Positions 37,234 through 44,417 of a DNA stretch of 64,000 bases are shown one piece after another (the first letter of the stretch is position 1; each line of letters opens with the position of its first letter). This DNA comes from Gilvirhabdus luticola (GTDB lineage Bacteria; Bacteroidota; Bacteroidia; Flavobacteriales; Flavobacteriaceae), in the NCBI RefSeq assembly GCF_032583975.1, contig NZ_JAWHTF010000003.1, one strand, 5' to 3'. The notes under the pieces were generated by a model. The model made no database searches. It was not told where the DNA came from and saw nothing but the letters and a program-made list of their open reading frames with translations. Made by a program: the position numbers and the translations under genes.

Positions 37234-37863
37234 TTAATACTTATAATTGAAAGTTTGTATATCTTCCCAGAACCATTTGTCTACAATAGCTTTCGTTTCT
37301 GGGTCATAAAAATCATGGTAATTTGCTTTTCTGGTTGAATTAAGGTGAGGTAGGTTACTATCTATTCCTAAATAATCTGCAACTTCTTTAAACTCTTCAT
37401 TCAAATTTTCAAAACGAATAATTTTATCAATTTTTATTTTATCTTCTTTATCCTTTAACCATTCTACTTGAGGTATATACATTTGTGGTCTTTTGCCAAA
37501 ATAATAGGGGTCATTGTCTCCAAACACCTTCTTAACCCATTCTTTAAACTGCAATGGGTTTTCTTGCATTTTGGACTTATTGGTTTTGGTACGGAATTTA
37601 TATTGAGAAACAACTCTATCCCAAGGATTTCTTATAACGGTAAACTTATATGTTTTGTCCCACTTTTTTTGACCAATATATTTTATAACATCCTTAGCGG
37701 TTAAATGTTTCCTAAAAGATTTTCCAATAATACTTATAACACTTGTACCTCCAGTTTTATTTATGTGAATAAAAACAAAGTCTTTGTTATTACCTTTCCT
37801 AACAGGTGAGTTGAAAAATAAACCTATATGATTTTTAATATTTTCTATGAATTGAATTTTCAT
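37234..37863 (-). CDS. Sulfotransferase family 2 protein
   Basis: A 209-residue protein with both PAPS-binding signatures: the 5'-phosphosulfate loop FVFIHINKTGGTSVISI and the 3'-phosphate site FTVIRNPWDRVVSQYKF. This is the Sulfotransfer_2 pattern used on carbohydrates. The ATG at 37863 is preferred over an in-frame TTG three codons upstream. It starts 7 bases before the glycerophosphotransferase-like gene, so the pair is an operon. It implies sulfated sugar on the surface polysaccharide. The acceptor is unknown. Confidence 0.8.
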   Translation of the reverse strand: MKIQFIENIKNHIGLFFNSPVRKGNNKDFVFIHINKTGGTSVISIIGKSFRKHLTAKDVIKYIGQKKWDKTYKFTVIRNPWDRVVSQYKFRTKTNKSKMQENPLQFKEWVKKVFGDNDPYYFGKRPQMYIPQVEWLKDKEDKIKIDKIIRFENLNEEFKEVADYLGIDSNLPHLNSTRKANYHDFYDPETKAIVDKWFWEDIQTFNYKY

Positions 37864-37875
37864 ATTTCTCAATAG

Positions 37876-38691
37876 TTAGACAGCAACGTCATATTCTCTT
37901 AAAGCATTATTGAGAGAGGTTTTTTTATCTGTACTTTCTTTTCTTTTGCCAATAATTAAAGCACAAGGAACATTGAATTTTCCAGCAGGAAATTCTTTGG
38001 TATAGCTACCAGGTATTACCACAGAACGTGCAGGGACAATACCTTTCATTTCTATTGGTTCGCCACCAGTTACATCTATAATTTTTGTTGATGCAGTCAG
38101 TACAACATTTGCTCCCAAAACTGCTTCTTTTTCAATCCTAACACCTTCAACCACAATACAGCGAGAACCAATAAAAGCATTATCTTCTATAATAACTGGT
38201 GCTGCTTGTAATGGCTCTAAAACACCACCAATACCAACACCACCTGAAAGATGAACGTTTTTCCCTATTTGAGCACAACTGCCTACAGTTGCCCAAGTAT
38301 CTACCATTGTGCCTTCATCTACATAAGCACCAATATTTACATAACTTGGCATTAAGATTGTACCTGAAGATATATAAGCTCCATGGCGAGCGACAGCATG
38401 AGGTACAACTCGAATACCTCTTTCGGCATAGTTCTTTTTTAATGGAATTTTGTCATGATATTCAAAAATGCCAACTTCAAAAGTTTCCATTTTTTGTATA
38501 GGGAAATACAAAACCACAGCTTTTTTCACCCATTGGTTAACTTGCCAACCTCCATTTATAGGTTCAGCGACGCGTAGAGTTCCTTTGTCAAGTAAATCTA
38601 TAACTTCTCTTATGCTGTTTATAGTATTGTTTTCTTTAAGAAGAGTCCTATTATCCCAAGCTTTTTCTATAATTTGTTGCAAATGATTCAT
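37876..38691 (-). CDS. dapD: Tetrahydrodipicolinate N-succinyltransferase
   Basis: A 271-residue left-handed beta-helix enzyme of the succinylase branch of diaminopimelate/lysine synthesis. The start at 38691 (MNHLQQIIEKAWDNR) is the family N terminus, and an 11-codon upstream extension is discarded. Hexapeptide repeats cover about residues 105-235 (SGTILMPSYVNIGAYVDEG, TWATVGSCAQIGKNVHLSG, VGIGGVLEPLQAAPVIIED). The C terminus holds VPARSVVIPGSYTKEF. lysA in this window completes the pathway. The sulfotransferase gene begins 12 bases after its stop. Confidence 0.94.
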   Translation of the reverse strand: MNHLQQIIEKAWDNRTLLKENNTINSIREVIDLLDKGTLRVAEPINGGWQVNQWVKKAVVLYFPIQKMETFEVGIFEYHDKIPLKKNYAERGIRVVPHAVARHGAYISSGTILMPSYVNIGAYVDEGTMVDTWATVGSCAQIGKNVHLSGGVGIGGVLEPLQAAPVIIEDNAFIGSRCIVVEGVRIEKEAVLGANVVLTASTKIIDVTGGEPIEMKGIVPARSVVIPGSYTKEFPAGKFNVPCALIIGKRKESTDKKTSLNNALREYDVAV

Positions 38692-38709
38692 TAATTCTAA
38701 ATTTAGTTG

Positions 38710-38717
38710 CAAATATA
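38710..38717 (-). promoter_or_regulatory. Putative -7 element of dapD
   Basis: The minus strand reads TATATTTG, 18 bases upstream of the dapD ATG. No TTG is well placed at -33. Confidence 0.4.
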
Positions 38718-38758
38718 ATAGCATTGTTTATAAAAACATGAATACATCTCTTACAATA

Positions 38759-38789
38759 TTGAATTAGTTGTTCTTATAGATTACTTTTG
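38759..38789 (+). promoter_or_regulatory. Bacteroidota-type promoter for ruvX
   Basis: TTG at 38759-38761 and TACTTTTG at 38782-38789 are 20 bases apart, ending 12 bases before the ruvX ATG, so the leader is very short. Confidence 0.7.
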
Positions 38790-38801
38790 TAAAAAATAGT
38801 T

Positions 38802-39224
38802 ATGGCTAGAGTTTTAGCATTAGATTATGGGCATAAGAGAACTGGTATTGCAATTACAGATGAGTTGCAACTCATAGCTTCTGGATTAACAACCATTTCA
38901 ACAAAAGATATTTTTACATTCTTAAAGCAATATCTCAATGAAGAAAGAGTTGAATTGTTTGTAATAGGAAAGCCTAAACAGATGAACAATACCGATTCTG
39001 AAAGTGAAGCTTTAATTAAGCCATTCATTAAGACGCTTGAAAACGTTTTTCCTGAAATTCCAATTGTTAGAGTTGACGAGCGTTTTACTTCTAAAATAGC
39101 ATTTCAAACTTTAATTGACAGTGGTTTGAAAAAGAATAAAAGACAGAACAAAGCACTTGTAGATGAGGTAAGTGCAACACTTATTCTGCAGAGTTATTTA
39201 AGCTCAAAATTAAATAAAAAATAA
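38802..39224 (+). CDS. ruvX: Putative pre-16S rRNA nuclease / Holliday junction resolvase (YqgF)
   Basis: A 140-residue RNase H-fold protein. The first strand carries the catalytic Asp in LALDYGHKRTGIAIT; later motifs are FVIGKPKQMNN, IVRVDERFTSK and DEVSATLILQSYL, which together hold the remaining acidic residues. In E. coli the homologue YqgF trims pre-16S rRNA; a resolvase role has also been proposed for the family. Its start follows the promoter by only 12 bases. It is divergent from dapD. Confidence 0.92.
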   Translation: MARVLALDYGHKRTGIAITDELQLIASGLTTISTKDIFTFLKQYLNEERVELFVIGKPKQMNNTDSESEALIKPFIKTLENVFPEIPIVRVDERFTSKIAFQTLIDSGLKKNKRQNKALVDEVSATLILQSYLSSKLNKK

Positions 39225-39296
39225 TTTTTGCTTTTTATCGATAAAATTGTACTTTTAGTCTATTAAACGAGTTTAAAAATAGTTTTGTCTAAAATA

Positions 39297-39328
39297 TTGA
39301 TTCATATTATGTTAGGCACATATATTTG
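39297..39328 (+). promoter_or_regulatory. Promoter of the T9SS type A protein
   Basis: TTG (39297-39299) and TATATTTG (39321-39328) are 21 bases apart. The element lies inside the longer open frame and therefore supports the ATG at 39351 as the real start. Confidence 0.65.
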
Positions 39329-39350
39329 TCTCAACCTTAAATCTATTATT

Positions 39351-39950
39351 ATGAAAAAAAACTACTATTTCTGTGTGTTATTGGTATTCTTATTTACCAA
39401 TTTTATTTATGCTCAAGCTACTTGCCCTGAAAGTTTTGGAAATCAGGGAAGTCAAACGGTTATTCACTTTAAGATACAAGCTGGTACTTGTAATGATTAT
39501 TCGCAAACTATATTAGTGACTCTAGATAGCTATAATCAGGTGTTTACTAAAACGAGTTGTAATGGTACAAATTTAAAGTATACATCTACTGGTTCCAATT
39601 TACCAAATAGCACTCTTACATTTAATGTTCGCTTTGTATCAAATGGACTTGATTGTCAATATGTAAATGGTGTGTTGGCTACGCTATCTGATAGAGATGC
39701 AGAATTAAACCAGCAAATTAATATTTACCCTAATCCTGTTAGCTCTTCAGACTTTACAGTTAAAATAGGTAAAAATATTACTGGAAGTCTTAATTTGTAC
39801 AACTTGTCTGGTAAATTAGTTTCTAGAAACACAATTAATAATCTAAATTCTAAAGATATTAATGTTTCTAATTTAACTAATGGTGTATATATGCTAAACA
39901 TCGTTACCGATGAAGCTTCGGTTACTAGAAAAGTAATTATTATGAAATAG
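39351..39950 (+). CDS. Small secreted protein with T9SS type A sorting domain
   Basis: A 199-residue protein. The signal peptide (MKKNYYFCVLLVFLFTNFIY, then AQA) supports the ATG at 39351. The mature N-terminal part (about residues 22-120) has four cysteines in a small beta-type module of unknown role. The last 75 residues form the type A sorting tail: INIYPNPVSSSDFTVKIG, then GSLNLYNLSGKLV and GVYMLNIVTDEASVTRKVI. This predicts export by T9SS with cleavage of the tail. Cargo function is unknown. It ends at a strong terminator. Confidence 0.82.
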   Translation: MKKNYYFCVLLVFLFTNFIYAQATCPESFGNQGSQTVIHFKIQAGTCNDYSQTILVTLDSYNQVFTKTSCNGTNLKYTSTGSNLPNSTLTFNVRFVSNGLDCQYVNGVLATLSDRDAELNQQINIYPNPVSSSDFTVKIGKNITGSLNLYNLSGKLVSRNTINNLNSKDINVSNLTNGVYMLNIVTDEASVTRKVIIMK

Positions 39951-39971
39951 AAATATTATTGTATAAAATTT

Positions 39972-40003
39972 AAACTCCTTTATTCATAAAGGAGTTTTTT
40001 TTT
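39972..40003 (+). terminator. Intrinsic terminator after the T9SS type A gene
   Basis: A perfect 11-bp stem (AAACTCCTTTA with TAAAGGAGTTT) around the loop TTCA is followed by a long T run. Confidence 0.9.
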
Positions 40004-40011
40004 GCTATAAA

Positions 40012-40044
40012 TTGACAGCAAATGTACATAGTATTGTATTTTTG
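40012..40044 (+). promoter_or_regulatory. Promoter of def
   Basis: TTG (40012-40014) and TATTTTTG (40037-40044) are 22 bases apart, ending 22 bases before the def ATG. Spacing is at the long end of the pattern. Confidence 0.55.
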
Positions 40045-40066
40045 CAATTAATTTTAAGTCTAAACT

Positions 40067-40657
40067 ATGATTTTACCAATTGTCGCTTATGGTGATCCTG
40101 TCCTAAAACAAAAATGTAAAGAGATACCTAAAGACTATAAAAACCTTAAAGAGTTAATATCCAATATGTTTGAAACCATGTATGGAGCTCTTGGCGTTGG
40201 ATTGGCAGCTCCACAAATAGGATTACCAATTAGGCTTTTTTTAGTGGATACAACTCCTTTTGCAGAGGATGAAAATCTTACCGAAGAAGAGCGCAATAAA
40301 ATAAAAGATTTTAGAGAAACCTTTATCAATGCTAAAATATTGAAAGAAGAAGGAGATGAATGGTCATTCAATGAAGGATGTTTGAGTATACCAGATGTAA
40401 GAGAAGATGTTTTTAGAAAACCATCAATAACTATTGATTATTTAGATGAAAATTTTGAAAAGCAGGTAAAAACTTTTGATGGTTTAATAGCGCGAGTCAT
40501 TCAACATGAATATGATCATATAGAAGGAATACTGTTTACAGACAAGCTTTCAAGCCTTAAAAAAAGATTGATAAAAGGGAAACTTACAAATATTTCAAAA
40601 GGGAAAATAAATATTGATTACAAAATGCGTTTCCCAGATTTAAAAAAGAAGCGTTAA
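40067..40657 (+). CDS. def: Peptide deformylase
   Basis: A 196-residue metalloenzyme that removes the formyl group from the N-terminal Met of new proteins. All three signature motifs are present: GVGLAAPQIG (about residues 43-52), EGCLSIP with metal ligand C105, and HEYDH with H147, catalytic E148 and H151. A short insertion after the first motif (PFAEDENLTEEERNKIKDF) is of the kind seen in Bacteroidota. The DUF5606 gene follows after 53 bases and may share the transcript. Confidence 0.96.
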   Translation: MILPIVAYGDPVLKQKCKEIPKDYKNLKELISNMFETMYGALGVGLAAPQIGLPIRLFLVDTTPFAEDENLTEEERNKIKDFRETFINAKILKEEGDEWSFNEGCLSIPDVREDVFRKPSITIDYLDENFEKQVKTFDGLIARVIQHEYDHIEGILFTDKLSSLKKRLIKGKLTNISKGKINIDYKMRFPDLKKKR

Positions 40658-40710
40658 TATTTGCAAATTCTGGTTAAACCTCTCATATTTGAAACCCAAA
40701 AAAAGAATCT

Positions 40711-41124
40711 ATGTCGTTAGATAAAATATTATCAATAGCTGGAAAGCCAGGATTGTATAAATTAATAGCACAAACACGTACAGGATTTATCGCGGAATCT
40801 CTTTTAGATAGTAAACGGTTATCGGTAAGCATTAATCATAATGTTAGTTTATTGAGTGAAATCTCTGTGTACTCATTAACAGAAGAAGTGCCTTTGCGAG
40901 ACGTTCTTTTAAAAATTAAAGAAAAAGAAAAAGGTAACCCAACCAGTATTAGTCATAAAGATAGTAAGGATACTCTAGAAGAATATTTTTTTAATATTAT
41001 GGCGGATTATGATGAAGATAGAGTTTACGCTAGTGATATTAAAAAAATCATTCAATGGTATAACATGTTACAAAAAAATAAAATGTTGGATTTTGAAAAG
41101 AAATCCAATGAAGAGGAAGAGTAA
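40711..41124 (+). CDS. DUF5606 family protein
   Basis: A 137-residue protein conserved next to def in flavobacteria. The start (MSLDKILSIAGKPGLYKLIA) and the following strand block (GFIAESLLDSKRLSVSINHN, then EISVYSLTEEVPLRDVLLKI) form a small beta domain. A helical C-terminal half (SKDTLEEYFFNIMADYDEDR, IKKIIQWYNMLQKN) follows. No signal peptide, no catalytic motif; function unknown. It ends just before a strong terminator. Confidence 0.75.
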   Translation: MSLDKILSIAGKPGLYKLIAQTRTGFIAESLLDSKRLSVSINHNVSLLSEISVYSLTEEVPLRDVLLKIKEKEKGNPTSISHKDSKDTLEEYFFNIMADYDEDRVYASDIKKIIQWYNMLQKNKMLDFEKKSNEEEE

Positions 41125-41140
41125 ATTGATTCTCTATTAA

Positions 41141-41180
41141 AAAAATGCCTTCACTTTAAACGAAGGCATTTTTTATTTTT
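41141..41180 (+). terminator. Intrinsic terminator after def-DUF5606
   Basis: A 12-bp stem (41141-41152 with 41162-41173) closes a 9-base loop; GCCTTC pairs with GAAGGC, and a T run follows. Confidence 0.88.
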
Positions 41181-41236
41181 AAGTCTTGTAAGTAGTTACT
41201 GTAATTAACGACATAAAATAAGCTATTCAATAGAAA

Positions 41237-41908
41237 ATGAAATCCATTTGGTTTTTTGAAGACACCAATTTGTTTAAATTACTTTGTCCGCACAAGTATG
41301 CAGCCTACAAAGCAGAGCATGTTTTTGATGCATACAAAAAAAAGGATTATATCTATTTTGAAGAAGATTCTGCAAACAAAGTATATCTTATAGAAAAAGG
41401 TAAGGTAAAAATTGGTTATTATACAGAAAATGGAGAAGAAGTTGTAAAAGCTATTTTGACACGTGGTGAACTTTTTGGAGAAAACGCTTTATTAGGTGAG
41501 CCAAAAAGAGATGAGTTTGCCCAATCTATAGAAAATAATACTTCTATTTGTCCCATTGGTGTACAAACTATGCATGAGCTTATGCGTAATAATCAATCAT
41601 TTAGTTTTAAAGTCTATAAATTTATAGGATTTAAACTCAAGAAACTTGAACGACGCCTGCAATTACTTTTATTTAAAGATACCAGAACAAGATTAAAAGA
41701 GTTTTTAGATGAATTATGTACTGAATATGGATATAACTGTCCAAAAACTGGAGACCATGTTATAAAACATCCTTATACTCAAAAAGATATAGCATTATTA
41801 ATCGGCACTTCAAGACCAACCCTCAATATTCTTTTAAATGAACTAAAGGAGGAAAATTACATCAACTTTAGCAGAAAAGAAATACGAATTCTTAAAAATG
41901 TAAGCTAA
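41237..41908 (+). CDS. Crp/Fnr family transcriptional regulator
   Basis: A 223-residue regulator. An N-terminal cyclic-nucleotide-binding fold (about residues 25-125, KVYLIEKGKVKIGYYTENGE, GELFGENALLGEP) is followed by a long dimer helix. The C-terminal winged helix reads TQKDIALLIGTSRPTLNILLNELKEENYI. The Arg that binds the cAMP phosphate in E. coli CRP is not in its usual context (EPKRDEFAQS), and there is no Fnr-type cysteine cluster, so the ligand is unknown. It stands alone between a terminator and the TlpA gene. Confidence 0.86.
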   Translation: MKSIWFFEDTNLFKLLCPHKYAAYKAEHVFDAYKKKDYIYFEEDSANKVYLIEKGKVKIGYYTENGEEVVKAILTRGELFGENALLGEPKRDEFAQSIENNTSICPIGVQTMHELMRNNQSFSFKVYKFIGFKLKKLERRLQLLLFKDTRTRLKEFLDELCTEYGYNCPKTGDHVIKHPYTQKDIALLIGTSRPTLNILLNELKEENYINFSRKEIRILKNVS

Positions 41909-41975
41909 ATTTAAATTGTATTTTTAAATAATCATTAGTTTTAGTTTTCGTAGTTGATTAATAATTTTTTAGCCT

Positions 41976-42536
41976 ATGACTGTTTCAAAATCAAGAAGAA
42001 ATAATATCATATTTTTGATTGTTATTGCTTTGTTAATAATACCACAAACTAGACAACCCATTCAAATTATGCTTCATAAAGGCTTGGCTTTATTTAGTCC
42101 TTCGGTTATTAATAAGAAGAATAGTGAAGTAATAAATAATTACGATTGGAAGTTAAAAGATTTAGACAATAATCAAGTTAATTTAAATGAATATAAAGGA
42201 CAAGTCATTTTCTTAAATTTATGGGCGACCTGGTGTCCACCTTGTATTGCAGAAATGCCTTCTCTACAAGAATTGTATCATGATTATAATGACAAGATTG
42301 TGTTCTTGTTAGTAACAATTGAAGAAACAGATGTCATCAAGAAGTTTTTGGATAAAAACAATTACGATTTTGATATTCATCAACCCTTAAGCGAATCTCC
42401 AGAAATATTAAAAAGCCGCAGCATTCCAAGAACATTTCTAATTGATAAAGAAGGAAATATATTGATTAACAAATCAGGTGCAGCAAACTGGAATAGTGAA
42501 AGAGTAAGAGAAACTATAGATAATTTACTGAAATAA
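41976..42536 (+). CDS. TlpA-type membrane-anchored thioredoxin
   Basis: A 186-residue protein with one N-terminal membrane anchor (NNIIFLIVIALLIIPQ) and a periplasmic thioredoxin fold of the TlpA/ResA kind. The redox motif is WATWCPPC, near residue 85-92, followed by EMPSLQELYHDY. The cis-Pro loop is SIPRTFLIDKEG. It probably reduces periplasmic disulfides, for example in cytochrome c maturation, but no partner is encoded nearby. It ends 14 bases from the convergent tRNA-Leu gene. Confidence 0.88.
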   Translation: MTVSKSRRNNIIFLIVIALLIIPQTRQPIQIMLHKGLALFSPSVINKKNSEVINNYDWKLKDLDNNQVNLNEYKGQVIFLNLWATWCPPCIAEMPSLQELYHDYNDKIVFLLVTIEETDVIKKFLDKNNYDFDIHQPLSESPEILKSRSIPRTFLIDKEGNILINKSGAANWNSERVRETIDNLLK

Positions 42537-42550
42537 TAAATTAATAATTG

Positions 42551-42636
42551 TGCGCACGAGAAGACTCGAACTTCCACGACCAAAAGCGGTCATTAGGCCC
42601 TCAACCTAACGCGTCTACCAATTCCGCCACGTGCGC
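42551..42636 (-). tRNA. tRNA-Leu (anticodon GAG)
   Basis: An 86-nucleotide class II tRNA read on the minus strand. The acceptor stem GCGCACG/CGTGCGC is perfect and the discriminator is A. The anticodon arm is TTAGG-TTGAGGG-CCTAA, giving anticodon GAG for CUC/CUU codons. The long variable arm expected of tRNA-Leu is present, and the T arm reads GTTCGAGTC. CCA is not encoded. Confidence 0.95.
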
Positions 42637-42654
42637 TAAAAGGATTGTAAAAAT

Positions 42655-42687
42655 AAAAAAAGTTAAGCAATTGAGCTTAACTTTTTT
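42655..42687 (-). terminator. Hairpin between tRNA-Lys and tRNA-Leu
   Basis: GTTAAGC (42662-42668) pairs with GCTTAAC (42675-42681), extended by A-T pairs on both sides. Read on the minus strand it lies just after tRNA-Lys and is followed by a T run, so it has the form of an intrinsic terminator. tRNA-Leu starts about 19 bases further on. Confidence 0.7.
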
Positions 42688-42689
42688 GG

Positions 42690-42762
42690 TGACCTGGCTG
42701 GGGCTCGAACCCAGGACCCTCTCCTTAAAAGGGAGATGCTCTACCAACTGAGCTACCAGGTC
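42690..42762 (-). tRNA. tRNA-Lys (anticodon TTT)
   Basis: A 73-nucleotide tRNA on the minus strand. The acceptor GACCTGG/CCAGGTC is perfect with discriminator A. The D arm reads GCTCAGTTGGTAGAGC and the anticodon arm TCTCC-CTTTTAA-GGAGA, giving anticodon TTT. The T arm is CTGGG-TTCGAGC-CCCAG. CCA is not encoded. Confidence 0.96.
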
Positions 42763-42785
42763 AGTAATTTTCTCTAACGAGGGTG

Positions 42786-42815
42786 CAAATATAAAACGAT
42801 TAATTTATATTACAA
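42786..42815 (-). promoter_or_regulatory. Promoter of tRNA-Lys
   Basis: On the minus strand TTG (complement of 42813-42815) and TATATTTG (complement of 42786-42793) are 19 bases apart, 23 bases before the tRNA. The word TTTTATATTTGCACCC around the -7 element recurs at the right edge of the window. Confidence 0.75.
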
Positions 42816-42891
42816 ATGTTTTTATTGGATAAATTGTTGTTTTTTTGCTAAACAAAATGAATGCTTTACTAATCAATTTTTTAAACATAGA

Positions 42892-43413
42892 ATGGTCGTA
42901 ATTTTATTAGGATATATGACTTCAGGAAAATCGACAATTGGAAAAGTTTTAGCTCAAAAACTAGATTATGTCTTTTTAGATCTTGACACATACATTGAAA
43001 AAAGAGAAGCAATGAATGTTGCTAATATCTTCAAGACCAAAGGAGAAATTTATTTTAGAAAACTTGAATCTATCTATTTACAAGAAATAATTAGTAGTTA
43101 TCAGAATACAGTTTTAGCATTAGGAGGAGGAACTCCATGTTACGCAAACAATATGGAAGTTATTTTAAAGCTTAAAAAGGTGACATCTATTTACTTAAAA
43201 GTATCATTACATGAACTTGTTGATAGATTAGAAAAGGAGAAACACCAAAGACCTTTAGTTTCACACCTAAAAACAAAGAATGAAATCCTTGAGTTTGTGG
43301 GCAAACATTTGTTTGAAAGATCAAATTATTATAATCAAGCCAATTTAGTAATTGATACTGATGATAAGAGTGTAGATGAAATTATTGAAGATATCATTAT
43401 ACAATTATTCTAA
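42892..43413 (+). CDS. aroK: Shikimate kinase
   Basis: A 173-residue enzyme that phosphorylates shikimate in the pathway to chorismate and aromatic amino acids. Walker A is GYMTSGKST at residues 7-15; the shikimate-binding Asp lies in FLDLDTYIEKRE; GGGTP (near residue 80) holds the substrate glycines; and the lid region carries EKEKHQRPLVSH. Normal length. Its stop overlaps the convergent phosphoribosyltransferase by 9 bases. Confidence 0.94.
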   Translation: MVVILLGYMTSGKSTIGKVLAQKLDYVFLDLDTYIEKREAMNVANIFKTKGEIYFRKLESIYLQEIISSYQNTVLALGGGTPCYANNMEVILKLKKVTSIYLKVSLHELVDRLEKEKHQRPLVSHLKTKNEILEFVGKHLFERSNYYNQANLVIDTDDKSVDEIIEDIIIQLF

Positions 43414-43908
43414 AACAGCTTCAAATTTGTGGCCTTCTAAAACTACATTGATGTGTTCTTGCAGTGAAGTTGAAAGTGATATACCTTTAAAATCTGCCTT
43501 TACAGGATATTTTTTATGATTTCTATTTACTAAAATGGCTGTTTTAAACTGCTTTAATGGAACATCCAAAAAATGTTTCACGCCATAAATTAAAGTAGAA
43601 CCAGAGTCAAGAACATCATCTATTAAAACAACAGATTTATTGGCATATTCACTAGAATCTAAAGAAGTAGTAATAGGGTTTCTAGGATTTTTCTTATCAA
43701 TGATTACTTTACAAAGAATTGGATTTATAGGTGATATTTTACTTAAAATGGTTTTAAGTTTTTTTGCCATAATAAAACCATTGCTTTCTATTCCCGCCAA
43801 AACTACTTCGGTTTCATTTGCATTGTTTTCATAGATTTGATAGGCAATCCTTCTTATTTTATGGTGGATTTCTTGATGGTTTAGTATAATACTCTTTGTA
43901 GCAGACAT
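43405..43908 (-). CDS. Phosphoribosyltransferase (PyrR-like type I PRTase)
   Basis: A 167-residue type I phosphoribosyltransferase. The PRPP-binding loop is VVLIDDVLDSGSTLIYGV, preceded by a flexible-loop region (KKNPRNPITTSLDSS) and an early ESNGFIMAKKL glycine turn. The length and PyrR-like ending (VDLGG is replaced by KADFKGISLSTSLQEHINV) leave open whether it salvages uracil or hypoxanthine, or regulates pyrimidine genes. No pyrimidine gene is nearby. It overlaps the aroK 3' end. Confidence 0.8.
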   Translation of the reverse strand: MSATKSIILNHQEIHHKIRRIAYQIYENNANETEVVLAGIESNGFIMAKKLKTILSKISPINPILCKVIIDKKNPRNPITTSLDSSEYANKSVVLIDDVLDSGSTLIYGVKHFLDVPLKQFKTAILVNRNHKKYPVKADFKGISLSTSLQEHINVVLEGHKFEAVLE

Positions 43909-43961
43909 ATTGACTATATATTTATCAAATATAATGGAGAAAATTTATTATGTAAAGAAAA

Positions 43962-44336
43962 TTAGTCTTCATTTTCATCATGGAAACCTTCAATGTCTCT
44001 TCTGTCTTTTTTAGTTGGTCTTCCAACACCTTTTTTTCTGTAATAGTCTTTCGAGTATTTTAATAATTCCTGTGCTTCAAATGCTTCTTTTGGTGTTGTA
44101 TCTATCCTGTAAATATCTACCAGTTTGGCTGAAACCCTGTTATCAGGTATGTCATTTACAATAAGGTTATAGTTAATTTGATTCTTTCTAACTATTATCT
44201 TATCTCCTATATAAACCTCACGACTTGGTTTAACAACGACTTCCTCAATCCGAATTTGCCCTTTTTTACATGCCGTTGTTGCCAAACTTCTAGTTTTATA
44301 ATACCTAACACACCACAAATACTTATCAATGCGCAT
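43962..44336 (-). CDS. S4 RNA-binding protein, Hsp15 (HslR) type
   Basis: A 124-residue basic protein. The first 50 residues form an S4 domain (MRIDKYLWCVRYYKTRSLAT, then KKGQIRIEEVVVKPSREVYIGD). The remainder is a short beta extension and a basic C-terminal tail (YYRKKGVGRPTKKDRR) ending in acidic residues. E. coli Hsp15 binds 50S subunits that carry stalled nascent chains; a similar ribosome-rescue role is likely. It is divergent from the lipoprotein gene, with only about 80 bases between the starts. Confidence 0.88.
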   Translation of the reverse strand: MRIDKYLWCVRYYKTRSLATTACKKGQIRIEEVVVKPSREVYIGDKIIVRKNQINYNLIVNDIPDNRVSAKLVDIYRIDTTPKEAFEAQELLKYSKDYYRKKGVGRPTKKDRRDIEGFHDENED

Positions 44337-44417
44337 ACCATTTATGTAAAAACTACGTTAATCTTCTTGTGCAAAATTATATTTAAATTGTATCTTGCGA
44401 CCTCAAAAATAAGCAAT

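Noticed and set aside
44178..44417. An N-terminal extension of the FKBP-like lipoprotein gene by 80 codons
   Set aside because: The extension overlaps the divergent S4-protein gene, has odd composition and would bury the lipoprotein signal; the ATG at 44418 gives a clean lipobox.
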